Shown in pieces: positions 26,100 to 35,128 of a stretch of 63,372 nucleotides of DNA. Under the pieces are notes generated by a model. That model was not told where the DNA came from. It made no database searches and saw nothing but the letters and a program-made list of their open reading frames with translations. How positions within the stretch are numbered: the stretch's first letter is position 1; the number at the start of each line of letters is the position of its first letter. The stretch covers positions 1-63,372 of the forward strand of contig CALOCV010000024.1 of assembly GCA_942491955.1 (NCBI GenBank). Reading direction: 5' to 3'. The position numbers were made by a program, and so were the translations under genes. The stretch is from CALOCV01 sp942491955 (GTDB lineage Bacteria; Chlamydiota; Chlamydiia; Chlamydiales; CALOCV01).

Positions 26100-26480
26100 A
26101 TGCAAATATCTAAAAAATTTGTTGCTACGATGAAGCAACTTCCCCACATGATCTCTTATCTCGAAGAAAACTTCTCTTTATCGACACAACAACGCGTTGG
26201 TATCGAAGAGCTATTGGTCAATATCATGGAACACGGATATGGGAAGAGAGAGGGAGAGATCGCCATCTGCTATAAAAAAGAAGCGGTAACATCCACGATT
26301 CAAATCATCGACGGCGCAAAAGCCTTCAATCCTCTCCTCTACCAACCTTCCCAAAAATCGCTCTCCTTAGAGAGCTCTTCCTTGCGAGGGAGGGGAATTC
26401 TACTTGCAAAAACCATCTTTCCTTCAATGATTTATGAACGAGTCGATGGCAAAAACATCTTACAGCTCCACTGTTCATAG
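26100..26480 (+). CDS. rsbW: RsbW-type anti-sigma factor kinase
   Basis: A GHKL-fold serine kinase that in the Rsb network binds a sigma factor or phosphorylates an STAS antagonist. The 126 residues show the N-box IEELLVNIMEHGYG, a G1-like IIDGAKAFNPL and G2-like LRGRGILLAKTIF. The ATG at 26100 keeps the first beta strand (KKFVATMKQLPHMI) intact. No Shine-Dalgarno precedes it; a TATAAT box sits four nt upstream. Its place after the LptE-like gene is conserved in chlamydiae. It converges on the DAHP synthase gene, overlapping by 49 nt. Confidence 0.85.
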   Translation: MQISKKFVATMKQLPHMISYLEENFSLSTQQRVGIEELLVNIMEHGYGKREGEIAICYKKEAVTSTIQIIDGAKAFNPLLYQPSQKSLSLESSSLRGRGILLAKTIFPSMIYERVDGKNILQLHCS

Positions 26481-27484
26481 GCCCAATCCATCAATTCTTC
26501 CGTTTGTTCCCAAGAAAGACAGGGATCGGTAATGGAAACACCGTAACGAAGAGGACTCAGAGAGGAAAAAGGTTGGTTTCCAGCATACAAATGGCTCTCT
26601 AACATCAATCCGCGTATGCAGGAGGAACCTGCTAAAAAGTCGCGATAGACTGAAGTAAAGACGGCGACTTGTCGATCGGCCTCTTTTCTAGCATTGGCAT
26701 GGGAACAGTCGACAAGAATCTGTTCCGGCAAATGATGCTTTCTGAGTAAATGGGTGGCTTCTTTTAAAGAATAGGAATCAAAATTGGTTTTTCCTTCTCC
26801 GCCGCGTAGGACTAAATGGGGAGCGGGATTGCCTCGAGATTGCACTTGAAGAAGGTGTCCCTCGTCATCAATCGTTGGAAAGGATTGGCTTTCTTGTGTC
26901 GCACGGATTCCATGAATGGCTGCAAGAATATTTCCATCAATCGAATTTTTTATGCCAATGGGAAAAGGAGCAAGGGAAGCGAGTTCACGATGGGGCTGTG
27001 AAGTGCATGTGCGCGCACCAATAGAGCCCCAAGAGAGAAGATCGGTATAATAGGGAGTGAGAAGGGGGTGTAGAAGTTCGGCCCCAGTCGGAATTTGTTG
27101 GTCGGCAAGGTCTATAAGTAGTGAACGCGTGCGTTGAATGCCCTCTTCAATCGAAGAGGAGCCGTTACATAAAGGATCATAGAGAAATCCCTTCCATCCT
27201 CCCGATGTCCTTCCCTTTTCGACATAGGTGCGCATGACGAAAAAAAATGCATCTTCCATTCGCTTGGAAATTTTGATTAGACGATCGGCAAATTCTTTTG
27301 CCGCATCGCAGTCGTGAATGGAACAAGGGCCAACAATCAAAAGGAGACGGGGATCTTTTCCAGAAAGAATATGGCGCACCGTTTGACGGGTCTGTAAAAG
27401 CCAGGCTCTTGTCTTGTCGGAAAGAGGGGTGCCCTGTATAAAAAAACGGGGAGGCGGGAGATGATTAGCTCGCGTACAAAACAA
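26432..27484 (-). CDS. aroG: 3-deoxy-7-phosphoheptulonate (DAHP) synthase, class I
   Basis: First step of the shikimate pathway: phosphoenolpyruvate plus erythrose-4-phosphate. Motifs are LIVGPCSIHDCDAA, MRTYVEKGRTSGGWKGF, GARTCTSQPHRELAS, LRGGEGKTNFDSY and VDCSHANARKEA, with conserved metal-binding Cys, His and Glu. The open frame runs back through tRNA-Arg, so the true start is downstream of it: a TTG at 27484 with GAAGG seven nt before it gives 350 residues, exactly the length of the E. coli enzymes. That start is 12 nt beyond the tRNA 3' end, so both may be on one transcript. Confidence 0.92.
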   Translation of the reverse strand: MFCTRANHLPPPRFFIQGTPLSDKTRAWLLQTRQTVRHILSGKDPRLLLIVGPCSIHDCDAAKEFADRLIKISKRMEDAFFFVMRTYVEKGRTSGGWKGFLYDPLCNGSSSIEEGIQRTRSLLIDLADQQIPTGAELLHPLLTPYYTDLLSWGSIGARTCTSQPHRELASLAPFPIGIKNSIDGNILAAIHGIRATQESQSFPTIDDEGHLLQVQSRGNPAPHLVLRGGEGKTNFDSYSLKEATHLLRKHHLPEQILVDCSHANARKEADRQVAVFTSVYRDFLAGSSCIRGLMLESHLYAGNQPFSSLSPLRYGVSITDPCLSWEQTEELMDWAYEQWSCKMFLPSTRS

Positions 27485-27495
27485 TGTAAAACCTT

Positions 27496-27568
27496 CGGAC
27501 TGAGTAGGATTCGAACCTACGACCACCCGCTTAGAAGGCGGGTGCTCTATCCACTGAGCTATCAGTCC
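27496..27568 (-). tRNA. tRNA-Arg (anticodon UCU)
   Basis: The minus strand folds as a 73-nt cloverleaf: acceptor GGACTGA/TCAGTCC with discriminator G, D-arm AGCTCAGTGGATAGAGC, anticodon stem CCCGC/GCGGG around loop CTTCTAA (anticodon TCT), and T-arm GTAGG-TTCGAAT-CCTAC. The terminal CCA is not encoded. It decodes AGA codons. Confidence 0.97.
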
Positions 27569-27637
27569 AAAACCCCTAATCCAATAAAAGAATTGGGGAT
27601 AAAGAGGGTACCGAATCCAATGGATTAGATGCAATGA

Positions 27638-28330
27638 TTAGGCGTGGAAAATCTCTTTAAATTGAGGAAGGTGGGGGCGAAGCTTTTCACCAGAGCCAAA
27701 ATCACTTTTCCAAATAGCCTCAAGTTCACTGATTGCGAGTTCCCTTGGTTGGATCTCAAGGCTCTTTTTCTCCTCTTGCAGCTGCTTTAATTCTTTCTTT
27801 AACGAATTAATAGTAAAGAGTCTCTGCAATTCTTTCCCGATATTTTTCTCTTCGGTACCCGATCCCATTTTCTCAGGAAGAATGCCACAACGGATTAAGA
27901 GGGGCAGGGCATTTTTATATTTTCGGGCAAGAATTTCTAATTTACCTTCTTTGAAATCGTTCACAATTTCTAAGGCAACTTTGCGGTTGTTGTAGTTGAC
28001 CCACTCCCCACGGCGCCTTTGTAATTTTTCTGCAAGAATCAACAAACCTCCCGCAGACGAAAAAAGCCCTAAAGAGGCATAAAAAATCCACATAGGTGGG
28101 TTGAGGCCGTGCTTAATCAGAGGTTGCCGAATCAAAGAAGAGGATCCCCCTAATATAGCAAAGAGCAAACCAATTGTTCTTAAAGCATTTATTGCAAGAT
28201 CTTTAACCCGTTCCTTCCAGGCATAGGTTCGGCTTTTTTTTTCCCAACGGATGATCGTCGCATCTTGTACGTTTTTGCTTTGCGTCCAAGGAAGATGAAA
28301 ACTCCCTACAGGGAGAGCGATCGAAGACAT
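27638..28330 (-). CDS. hypothetical protein with two membrane spans
   Basis: A 230-residue protein. The start at 28330 follows GGAGGAG by four nt and is preferred over the longer open frame. Two hydrophobic segments (ALRTIGLLFAILGGSSSLI and WIFYASLGLFSSAGGLLIL) form a hairpin of about 20-residue spans, followed by a charged helical C-terminal domain with coiled-coil potential (INSLKKELKQLQEEKKSLEI). Paired membrane segments plus a coiled coil recall chlamydial inclusion-membrane proteins, but the sequence alone does not establish it. It is transcribed away from kdsA. Confidence 0.6.
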   Translation of the reverse strand: MSSIALPVGSFHLPWTQSKNVQDATIIRWEKKSRTYAWKERVKDLAINALRTIGLLFAILGGSSSLIRQPLIKHGLNPPMWIFYASLGLFSSAGGLLILAEKLQRRRGEWVNYNNRKVALEIVNDFKEGKLEILARKYKNALPLLIRCGILPEKMGSGTEEKNIGKELQRLFTINSLKKELKQLQEEKKSLEIQPRELAISELEAIWKSDFGSGEKLRPHLPQFKEIFHA

Positions 28331-28621
28331 ATTCTCCTCCAGAGTAATGTGTGAGTGATATACCAAAACGGATGCCACCGGGTTTTGAGCCGATTTTTTT
28401 TCTTTCTGACAAAAACTTGCGATATCCACGTTCTATCAGTTAAAAAAAAATTCTAACTAAAAATTCCGATGTTTGAATCAGCCTCGGTATAAGAAACCGA
28501 GGATCAACATAAACTTCCCTCCATTTTCCATCAATTGGTTTTCTCTCACTTTGGCTTTTTTTTCTTTTTCTATTCTCTCAAATAAGTTGAAGGGGTATCC
28601 TTTTGAGAAACTGGAGTATCG

Positions 28622-29455
28622 ATGACGAAAACCATCACTTTACCAAACGGTCTCCAAATAGGAGAAGATGCCCCACTTACACTGATTGCAGGTCCTTGCT
28701 CAATAGAAAGTGAAGATCTCTGTTTACGAGTCGCTGAACGATTGTGTGAAGAGGCTGTGGGACGTCCTTTGCAAATCGTTTTTAAGTCGAGCTATGATAA
28801 AGCAAACCGCTCCTCCATTCACAGTTTTCGAGGGCCAGGCTTAGAGAAGGGATTGCAAATCCTCGAGAGGGTAAGAGAGAGGTTTTCTATTCCGATTCTG
28901 ACGGATGTGCACACTCCTAAAGAGGCCAAGATCGCCGGCTCTGTTTGTGACATGATCCAAATACCCGCTTTTCTTTGCCGTCAAACCGATCTTCTCGTAG
29001 CGGCGGCAAACACGCCAGCGGCTGTCAGCATCAAGAAGGGACAATTCATGTCCCCTTGGGGGATGAACAATCCCATTGAGAAAATTCGATCCCAAGGAAA
29101 AGAAGATATCCTTCTCATCGAACGTGGCACAACATTTGGTTACCACAATCTCGTTGTCGATTTTCGTTCTTTGCCCATCATGAAACAGTGGGGATATCCC
29201 GTTTGTTTTGATGCGACGCACTCTGTTCAGTTACCTCCGGGTTCAGAAGAGACAACAGGAGGGGAACGAGAATTCATCCCCGCTCTTGCTAGAGCAGCTG
29301 CTGCCGTTGGTGTTGAAGCTTTTTATATCGAAGTGCATCCCCATCCCGACGAAGCCCTTTGTGACGCAGCGACAATGCGTTCTTTAGACCGTCTCTCCCG
29401 TTTGTTAGAAGAAATTTTAGCAATTCGAGAAGCCCTTCACTATGTCCCTGCGTAA
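28622..29455 (+). CDS. kdsA: Kdo-8-phosphate synthase
   Basis: Condenses phosphoenolpyruvate with arabinose-5-phosphate to 3-deoxy-D-manno-octulosonate-8-phosphate, for LPS inner core. Motifs are LIAGPCSIESEDLCLRVAER, FKSSYDKANRSSIHSFRGPG, ILTDVHTPKEA, ISIKKGQF-like VSIKKGQFMSPWGM and FDATHSVQLPPG. The 277 residues are normal. It is followed directly by the LptA/C-like and lptB genes, the chlamydial arrangement, coupling Kdo synthesis to LPS export. Confidence 0.95.
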   Translation: MTKTITLPNGLQIGEDAPLTLIAGPCSIESEDLCLRVAERLCEEAVGRPLQIVFKSSYDKANRSSIHSFRGPGLEKGLQILERVRERFSIPILTDVHTPKEAKIAGSVCDMIQIPAFLCRQTDLLVAAANTPAAVSIKKGQFMSPWGMNNPIEKIRSQGKEDILLIERGTTFGYHNLVVDFRSLPIMKQWGYPVCFDATHSVQLPPGSEETTGGEREFIPALARAAAAVGVEAFYIEVHPHPDEALCDAATMRSLDRLSRLLEEILAIREALHYVPA

Positions 29456-29461
29456 ACACAT

Positions 29462-31039
29462 ATGTTTCGTTATTCCCTGTTATTTTTTTTCTCCCTTTTT
29501 CTCTTGTTAACAGGGGCTTTTCTTGTTCATTTTGTAAAAAAAAGCCGTTCTGACAATGCATTCCAAATGGAAGAGGTTTTGCACGCCCTCTCTTCATCAA
29601 AAAAAGAGAGAATCTCTCCCCATTATCGCACCCATCCCATCACACAATCGATTTGGCAACAGGGAGAAAATACGCGCCATCTTCACATTGAAAGCCACTC
29701 TTCAACGTTGTTCCCCACAACGTCATCTCAAGAAGGAGATACTAAGGAGATTTTTTTCCAAGTGAAAGGTAGGTTAGAAAATCATCTGCCTAACGGAGAA
29801 GTCGAAGAATACCTCTTTGAATGTGAAGAGGCGGAAGTGGGGTACGCTCAGTCGCAACTTTTTATTCGACAAGTCGATATCGAAAAAAAAGAGAAGGGAG
29901 AAACCATTCTTATTGGTAAGGCTTCTGAGGCTTCCTTAGCCATGAATTGCGACCAAATGGAGTTGCAAGCGATCGATTTCCAGGGAAAAATTTTCCAAGA
30001 CCATCGTCTCTTTGTCGAGACAACAACGCCTTGTGTCTCACTGATTGCAGATTCTTTATATTTTTTTAAGGATGAAGAGAGAGATGTCGCCACATGGCTA
30101 CGCATCGATGAGAAACATGCGTTTTGGTTGACTGAAGGGGAGTGGCATCTTTCCGAAAGAAGAGGCGTCTTTAGACAAGGAGTTCGTACTGAAGAGATGG
30201 CTTTGTTGTCTCAACACAACAACATGACAATAGAAGCCCGAGAAGCAGAAGTCGAGATGAATAAGAGTGCAGCAGTACTTCCTTCCCTTTCAAACCTCTC
30301 TTGTATGGTTCTTCATGGTCCCGTCCATGCCCGCTCGGATCACTACGATATTGACGCCGATCGGGTCGATTTTTCTGAGGGAAAGCTCTGTTTTTCTCAA
30401 GAAAACTCACCTTGTGAATGGCGTGACCACCATGGCAGTCGGATTGAGGCTGTGGAGATTGTCTATACGCTCGATACAGAAGAATTGCTATGTAAGACAC
30501 CAAGAGGTCAGTGGATCTCGGATCAAAGAAAAAGCATCTCTTTTGCTGCTGATCAACTGCATTGGAATGTTGCCGAACACGTGGTTTGGATGCAAAACCA
30601 CGTCGCGCTGTACGATGGGATCGGGAGGATCGAAGCCGATTCTCTCCGCTTCCAGTATGACGAAAAGGAGGGCAATATCTCGCCTCATACCATCTATCTT
30701 TCTGATCACGTTGTTATGAGAAACCAATGCATCGATCTCCAGTCACTTGGAAAACGATGGACACAATATGTGCTCGCTGATGAAGTGGTCTATTTTCCAG
30801 AAATAGGAGAGATGACCATTTCGGGAAAGGCGCCTAATCGCGCCCTTTTTTATGACGCAGGGAGTCAAATGGAGATGAGTGCGGATGCTTTGCTGATACG
30901 AGATGTGGGTCGGGGAAGGCAACCTCAAGTTCAGGGGATAGGAAATGTCATTTTTTCTTTAAACGAGTCGGAAGTAGCCTCTTTGCTGCACCGCTTTCCT
31001 GCAGGATTGCAACGATTGCATAGAAAGGAGAAACGATGA
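29462..31039 (+). CDS. LptC/LptA-like LPS transport protein
   Basis: A 525-residue protein with an N-terminal signal-anchor (FRYSLLFFFSLFLLLTGAFL) and a long periplasmic region of repeated beta strands of the OstA/LptA-LptC jellyroll type (LENHLPNGEVEEYLFECEEA, VWMQNHVALYDGIGRIEADS, YLSDHVVMRNQ). Such proteins carry LPS across the periplasm. It lies seven nt after kdsA and overlaps lptB by four nt. Its size suggests fusion or duplication of LptC and LptA strands into one bridge; I infer this from length only. Confidence 0.75.
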   Translation: MFRYSLLFFFSLFLLLTGAFLVHFVKKSRSDNAFQMEEVLHALSSSKKERISPHYRTHPITQSIWQQGENTRHLHIESHSSTLFPTTSSQEGDTKEIFFQVKGRLENHLPNGEVEEYLFECEEAEVGYAQSQLFIRQVDIEKKEKGETILIGKASEASLAMNCDQMELQAIDFQGKIFQDHRLFVETTTPCVSLIADSLYFFKDEERDVATWLRIDEKHAFWLTEGEWHLSERRGVFRQGVRTEEMALLSQHNNMTIEAREAEVEMNKSAAVLPSLSNLSCMVLHGPVHARSDHYDIDADRVDFSEGKLCFSQENSPCEWRDHHGSRIEAVEIVYTLDTEELLCKTPRGQWISDQRKSISFAADQLHWNVAEHVVWMQNHVALYDGIGRIEADSLRFQYDEKEGNISPHTIYLSDHVVMRNQCIDLQSLGKRWTQYVLADEVVYFPEIGEMTISGKAPNRALFYDAGSQMEMSADALLIRDVGRGRQPQVQGIGNVIFSLNESEVASLLHRFPAGLQRLHRKEKR

Positions 31040-31791
31040 GTAAAAATCAAGAACATGTCCTCGATGTACGCCATCTTGTGAAAACTTATCAAGGTAAGCC
31101 CGTTGTTAAAAAACTTTCTTTTTATGTGAATCAAGGAGAGATTGTCGGGCTTCTTGGACCCAATGGTGCAGGGAAGACGACCGCGTTTTATATGACAATT
31201 GGATTGATTGCTCCTGATTCCGGTCAGGTGATCTTCCAAGGGCAAGATGTGACCTTCCTTCCCATCCACAAACGCGCACAAATGGGGATGGGATATCTGG
31301 CACAAGAGCCTTCCATATTCCGTCATTTAACCGTTGAAGAGAATATTCTTTGCATTCTTGAAACCCTCCCCTTGCGTCGTGCAGAGCGATACCAAAGATT
31401 GGCAGAACTTCTTGAAGAACTCCATTTAACCTCCCTGGCCAGTGAAAAAGCCATTCGACTCTCAGGAGGGGAGCGCCGTCGCTTAGAAATCACACGTGCT
31501 TTAGTTACCGAGCCGACGTTTCTTCTCCTTGATGAACCTTTTGCCAATATTGACCCTCTCTCCATTGCCGAAGTCCAACAAATGATCCGTCTCCTTGCGC
31601 AAAAGGGAATTAGTATCCTCATTACCGATCACAATGCACGCGAAATTTTCTCCGTTGTGGATCGATGCTATCTCGTTCGCGAAGGAGAAGTGTTTTTTGA
31701 AGGAACACCAGAAAGCTGTGTAGAAAATGTAGACGTGCGTAGAACCTATCTAGGAAATGAATTTGCATTTACTCTTTCCAAAAAAACATAA
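31036..31791 (+). CDS. lptB: LPS export ABC transporter ATPase
   Basis: LptB powers extraction of LPS from the inner membrane with LptFG. The 251 residues show Walker A GLLGPNGAGKTTAFYM, Q-loop LAQEPSIFRHLTVEENI, signature LSGGERRRLEI and Walker B FLLLDEPFANIDPLS, then switch His in ITDHNAREI; this set is typical of LptB (YhbG). The ATG overlaps the previous stop (ATGA). Confidence 0.95.
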   Translation: MSKNQEHVLDVRHLVKTYQGKPVVKKLSFYVNQGEIVGLLGPNGAGKTTAFYMTIGLIAPDSGQVIFQGQDVTFLPIHKRAQMGMGYLAQEPSIFRHLTVEENILCILETLPLRRAERYQRLAELLEELHLTSLASEKAIRLSGGERRRLEITRALVTEPTFLLLDEPFANIDPLSIAEVQQMIRLLAQKGISILITDHNAREIFSVVDRCYLVREGEVFFEGTPESCVENVDVRRTYLGNEFAFTLSKKT

Positions 31792-31840
31792 AAATGCCAA
31801 CGTGTTGCTTGGTATGACATCCATTTTGAGAGGAGTTGTC

Positions 31841-32491
31841 ATGATGAGAAACGTTTTTCTTTTTTCCTTTCTACTGATTGGACGTATGTGCATTGGAGCT
31901 GGAGAAATCGAGGATTCTTGTCCCAAGCATTGCCAAAGAGCCAATCTTTTTGGCTATCCTTCCCAACACCCTTTCCCTCAAGTCAATCAAGGGATCACCC
32001 AATACAAGGTACAACATCCTGGTGCCTACCGAAGCATTCTTCTTATCGATGGAGAAAGAGAAGGGGTTGTTTTCGAGGATCGCAGTTTTTGGGTGCTGGC
32101 GCCACAAGATTATGCGTCTGCAAAAAAACAAGATCCCAATGTCTACGTCATCACAACCAATGGAAACCCTCTTTCCTCTGCAAAATATCAAATTGTTCAT
32201 TTGCAGACAGATACAAGCTGGAAAGCCGATGTAATCGCTCCCCCCTCCTTTAATGACCCTTTTGCTTATTTCATCACACAAATCGACCCCTATGAACAAC
32301 GTCTTTTCCTTAATGACGGTTCTTCTTGGAAGGTGTCTATGTGGGATATATCCAGTTTGGTTTCTTGGGAAATTTTTGATCCCATCATTATTGGTGTGAA
32401 TAGTGGAGTAGGAAAATTTTTTAATCCTCATATACTGATCAATCCAGAGAGGGGGAATTATGCTGATGCAAGTTATAACGAATCTCCATAA
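31841..32491 (+). CDS. exported hypothetical protein of the propeller/collagen cluster
   Basis: A 216-residue protein with a signal peptide (MMRNVFLFSFLLIGRMCIGA) preceded by GAGAGGAG. No family is recognised. The body is rich in aromatic and beta-forming residues (YRSILLIDGEREGVVFEDRS, PYEQRLFLNDGSSWKVSMWD), suggesting a beta-sandwich. It overlaps the following beta-propeller gene by 32 nt, so the two are translationally linked, and the collagen-like gene follows. A surface or periplasmic assembly is possible. Confidence 0.6.
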   Translation: MMRNVFLFSFLLIGRMCIGAGEIEDSCPKHCQRANLFGYPSQHPFPQVNQGITQYKVQHPGAYRSILLIDGEREGVVFEDRSFWVLAPQDYASAKKQDPNVYVITTNGNPLSSAKYQIVHLQTDTSWKADVIAPPSFNDPFAYFITQIDPYEQRLFLNDGSSWKVSMWDISSLVSWEIFDPIIIGVNSGVGKFFNPHILINPERGNYADASYNESP

Positions 32492-33882
32492 CAAAAAGGA
32501 CTTCATTAACAGAAGCCTGGTGATGTCCATACTTTGCTGCTTGGGAGGGATACTCTTTCTCAACCCAGTCGCAGCACAAAACCATCAAGAAAAAACAGAC
32601 AACGTTGCTTTTACCGATTTTGTCCTCTCTGAGGATGGCGGTCAAGGCTTTTCAGGAATATGGACAACACCCATTCTGCTCTCTTCACAAGAACAGCAAG
32701 CGATATCACCTGCCATTGCCACCAATGCTGCAGGGAATGGAGTTGTCATATGGCAAAATTGTGGTGCAGAAAATCGCATTGTAGGTAGGCGCGTTAAAGA
32801 AGGGGTCTTTTCACAACCTTTTTACGTCTCACGTGCAGGGTTTTATGCCTACTCTCCACATATTGCGACGGATGAAAAGGGAAATTCTGTCGCCGTTTGG
32901 AATGAATGTGTCGGCAACCACCACCTTCTATTGGCCCGTTCTACGCACCAGACAGGGAAATGGTCCCGACCCCGACTCCTATCTCAAGAAGAGGGCCAAA
33001 ATACCGATTTCCAATGGGCCATCCAAGGGAATGGTAAAGGGGGTATTGCCGTTTGGACCCACCAAACAAAAGGGAGCCGCTCAGTCGAAGCCGCTTTGAT
33101 GAATGAACGAGGAGAATGGTCTCCTCCAGCACCGTTATCAACTGCTGATATAACGACTTATGAACCGCAAATTGCTTGCAATCCAAAAGGAGAAGCTGTG
33201 GCGATTTGGCGATGTCGCAAGCAAGATCGCGCCCCTTCGTCCATACAAGTCACAACCCTTTCTTCCAAATCGTTAGCAGGTTCCGTTTCTACATTATCTA
33301 CAGAGGGAGAGGATACCTCCTTCCCACGTATTGTCATCGACAATCAAGGGAATGCATGTGCCGTCTGGTGCCAGCTAGATGGAGGCAACTACCTCATATA
33401 CGGATCTCATCGCAATAAAGAAGGAGAGTGGTCCAATCCAGAATGTCTAACACCCAATATGGAGAATTGTTATGAGCCAAATTTCTCCTTCAATGAAAAA
33501 GGCAATCTCTTTCTCGTCTGGCGCGAGGGTTTTCGTATTTGGTCAAGAAAAAGAACTTCTTTGGGTGTCTGGGGACCGATTACCCTCCTATCTCAAGGGC
33601 GTTATACCTTTTCTGATGTGCAAGCCATCGAACCAACCATCTTCAACAGAAGAAATACTTCCCCTTTTGTTATCTGGACGGGGTGGAACCACACAACCCA
33701 AAGCTATTCCCCTTATGGAACCCTCCTCTCCTGAAGGAAAAGGGTCTCCGACACGGATCCATTTTTCACAAGAGGGTGTATTTCATCCTGTGATCGCTCA
33801 AGCCCACGCAGGAAAAACCATCGTTGTTTGGGAAGAGGGGCTAGAAGGAAAAAGAGCCATCCAATGCTCTTACTATGAATAA
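32460..33882 (+). CDS. exported beta-propeller repeat protein (one frameshift)
   Basis: About 473 residues. The ATG at 32460 follows GAGAGGGGG; a signal peptide (SILCCLGGILFLNPVAAQ) begins about 22 residues in. Eight repeats of about 45-50 residues each carry a small-Gly-Asn/Lys then hydrophobic-Val-Trp signature: GNGVVIWQ, GNSVAVWNE, GGIAVWTHQ, GEAVAIWRC, GNACAVWCQ, GNLFLVWRE, PFVIWTG, KTIVVWEEG. This resembles a sialidase-like or eight-bladed propeller. The frame breaks at the CCC at 33721-33723; removing one C restores the last blade to the stop at 33882. I treat it as one gene with a probable sequence error. Confidence 0.7.
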
Positions 33883-33900
33883 TACCAATGGAAAGCAATA

Positions 33901-34608
33901 ATGAAAAAATACTGGTTTTTGTCTCCTCATTGCATTTTGGCCTTCACCGTTCTTTTCTCCTCGCTTCCTATCGAGGCGTACCAAAGAATGGATCCTTGTA
34001 GCAAATACCGTCCTACCAATGGTTCGCGCGCAACGATTTTAGGAGGCGTTGGAGGTGTTGGTGCGATTGCTGCTGGTGGTATCGCAGGATACCTCGCAGG
34101 AAGGACGCGCAAAGGCAGTCGAGGCTCCGAAGGAGAGTCTGGACCAACAGGTCCTGTTGGATCCGAAGGAAAGATAGGACAGCCTGGGGTCCCTGGTCAA
34201 CAAGGACCTCAAGGTCCGCAAGGGGTTCCCGGACGTGATTTTGAGCCTCCTCTTAGCGATCGCTTTATGGAGATCTCCCTTGTATCCCCTTCAGCCGGTG
34301 AAACGGAAGTTACGGTAGAACTGTATGATCCAATGGATAAACTCCTTGCCCGTACCACAATGACAAGCCACCAACCGCCTCTTAACCATTTCTATACATT
34401 GGGAAATGGAACGCCTTCATTAATGGGCGTTTATAAGCTTATTTTCCAGGTCGAAACCGTTGGAAACCAACCTTCCGATATTGGTTCTGTGACATTGTAC
34501 TATGGAACAGGGGAGTTTACCCACATGTATACCCCTATCCTCTATGGAAGAAAAGTGCAACACACCCTTTTCTTTTACTACCCAACAGGACAAGAACTCC
34601 GTTATTGA
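33901..34608 (+). CDS. collagen-like exported protein
   Basis: A 235-residue protein: signal peptide (LAFTVLFSSLPIEA), a glycine-rich hydrophobic segment (GGVGGVGAIAAGGIAGYLAG) that could span a membrane, then about 13 uninterrupted Gly-x-y triplets (GSEGESGPTGPVG through GPQGVPG) forming a potential triple helix, and a C-terminal beta domain (MEISLVSPSAGETEVTVELY, SDIGSVTLYYGTG). The C-terminal domain and glycine segment recur, without the collagen tract, in the gene at 41507-42059. Bacterial collagen-like tracts usually sit on surface stalks or in adhesins. It is third in a cluster of exported proteins. Confidence 0.8.
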   Translation: MKKYWFLSPHCILAFTVLFSSLPIEAYQRMDPCSKYRPTNGSRATILGGVGGVGAIAAGGIAGYLAGRTRKGSRGSEGESGPTGPVGSEGKIGQPGVPGQQGPQGPQGVPGRDFEPPLSDRFMEISLVSPSAGETEVTVELYDPMDKLLARTTMTSHQPPLNHFYTLGNGTPSLMGVYKLIFQVETVGNQPSDIGSVTLYYGTGEFTHMYTPILYGRKVQHTLFFYYPTGQELRY

Positions 34609-35024
34609 TGGATCTCATCCGACTGAAAGAAAAAGGAAATCTCTGTCTCTGCCGTTTCAGGGGCATCAGAGCCATGGACGGCATTCTCTTGGATGGATGC
34701 AGCATAGTCGGCACGAATGGTGCCAGGTAAAGCCTCTTTTGGATTCGTTGCTCCCATCACATCTCTGTTGACTCGAATGGCGTTGGCACCCTCGAGAACC
34801 ATGATCAATACAGGCCCACTCGTCATGAATTCGACAAGGTCGTTATAAAAAGGGCGCTCTTTGTGGACTGCATAAAAACCTTTTGCTTCGTCCGGTGTTA
34901 AGTGCTTCATCTTTGCTGCTGCGATAGAAAGACCCGCTTTTTGAAGTCGTGCAATGATTTCTCCTGCAACATTTTTGCTCATGGCATCGGGTTTGATAAT
35001 GGATAAAGTTTGTTCTGTGGGCAT
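34602..35024 (-). CDS. ndk: nucleoside diphosphate kinase
   Basis: Transfers phosphate between NTPs and NDPs through a phosphohistidine. The 140 residues include TLSIIKPDAMSKN, VMGATNPKEALPGTIRADYA and the active-site histidine in ENAVHGSDAPETAE. AAGGAG precedes the ATG. It converges on the collagen-like gene, overlapping by seven nt. Confidence 0.96.
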   Translation of the reverse strand: MPTEQTLSIIKPDAMSKNVAGEIIARLQKAGLSIAAAKMKHLTPDEAKGFYAVHKERPFYNDLVEFMTSGPVLIMVLEGANAIRVNRDVMGATNPKEALPGTIRADYAASIQENAVHGSDAPETAETEISFFFQSDEIHQ

Positions 35025-35128
35025 GACATTCTCCTTGAAGGCTTCGTTTATAAAAAAAGAAATATTCTAGCAAAACTAGGGTAAATATGCTAGATTGTAT
35101 GTTTTTGAAAACCGCATAGTGAGAAAAA

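Noticed and set aside
27485..27634. N-terminal extension of the DAHP synthase frame
   Set aside because: The peptide (LIAQWIEHPPSKRVVVGSNP) is a translated tRNA gene, a well-known false extension.
31871..32563. 230-codon minus-strand frame opposite the exported protein gene
   Set aside because: Antisense to a gene with a signal peptide and good ribosome site; no independent support.
34039..34221. Minus-strand frame opposite the collagen tract
   Set aside because: Serine/arginine-rich translation is the complement of Gly-Pro codons; no support.
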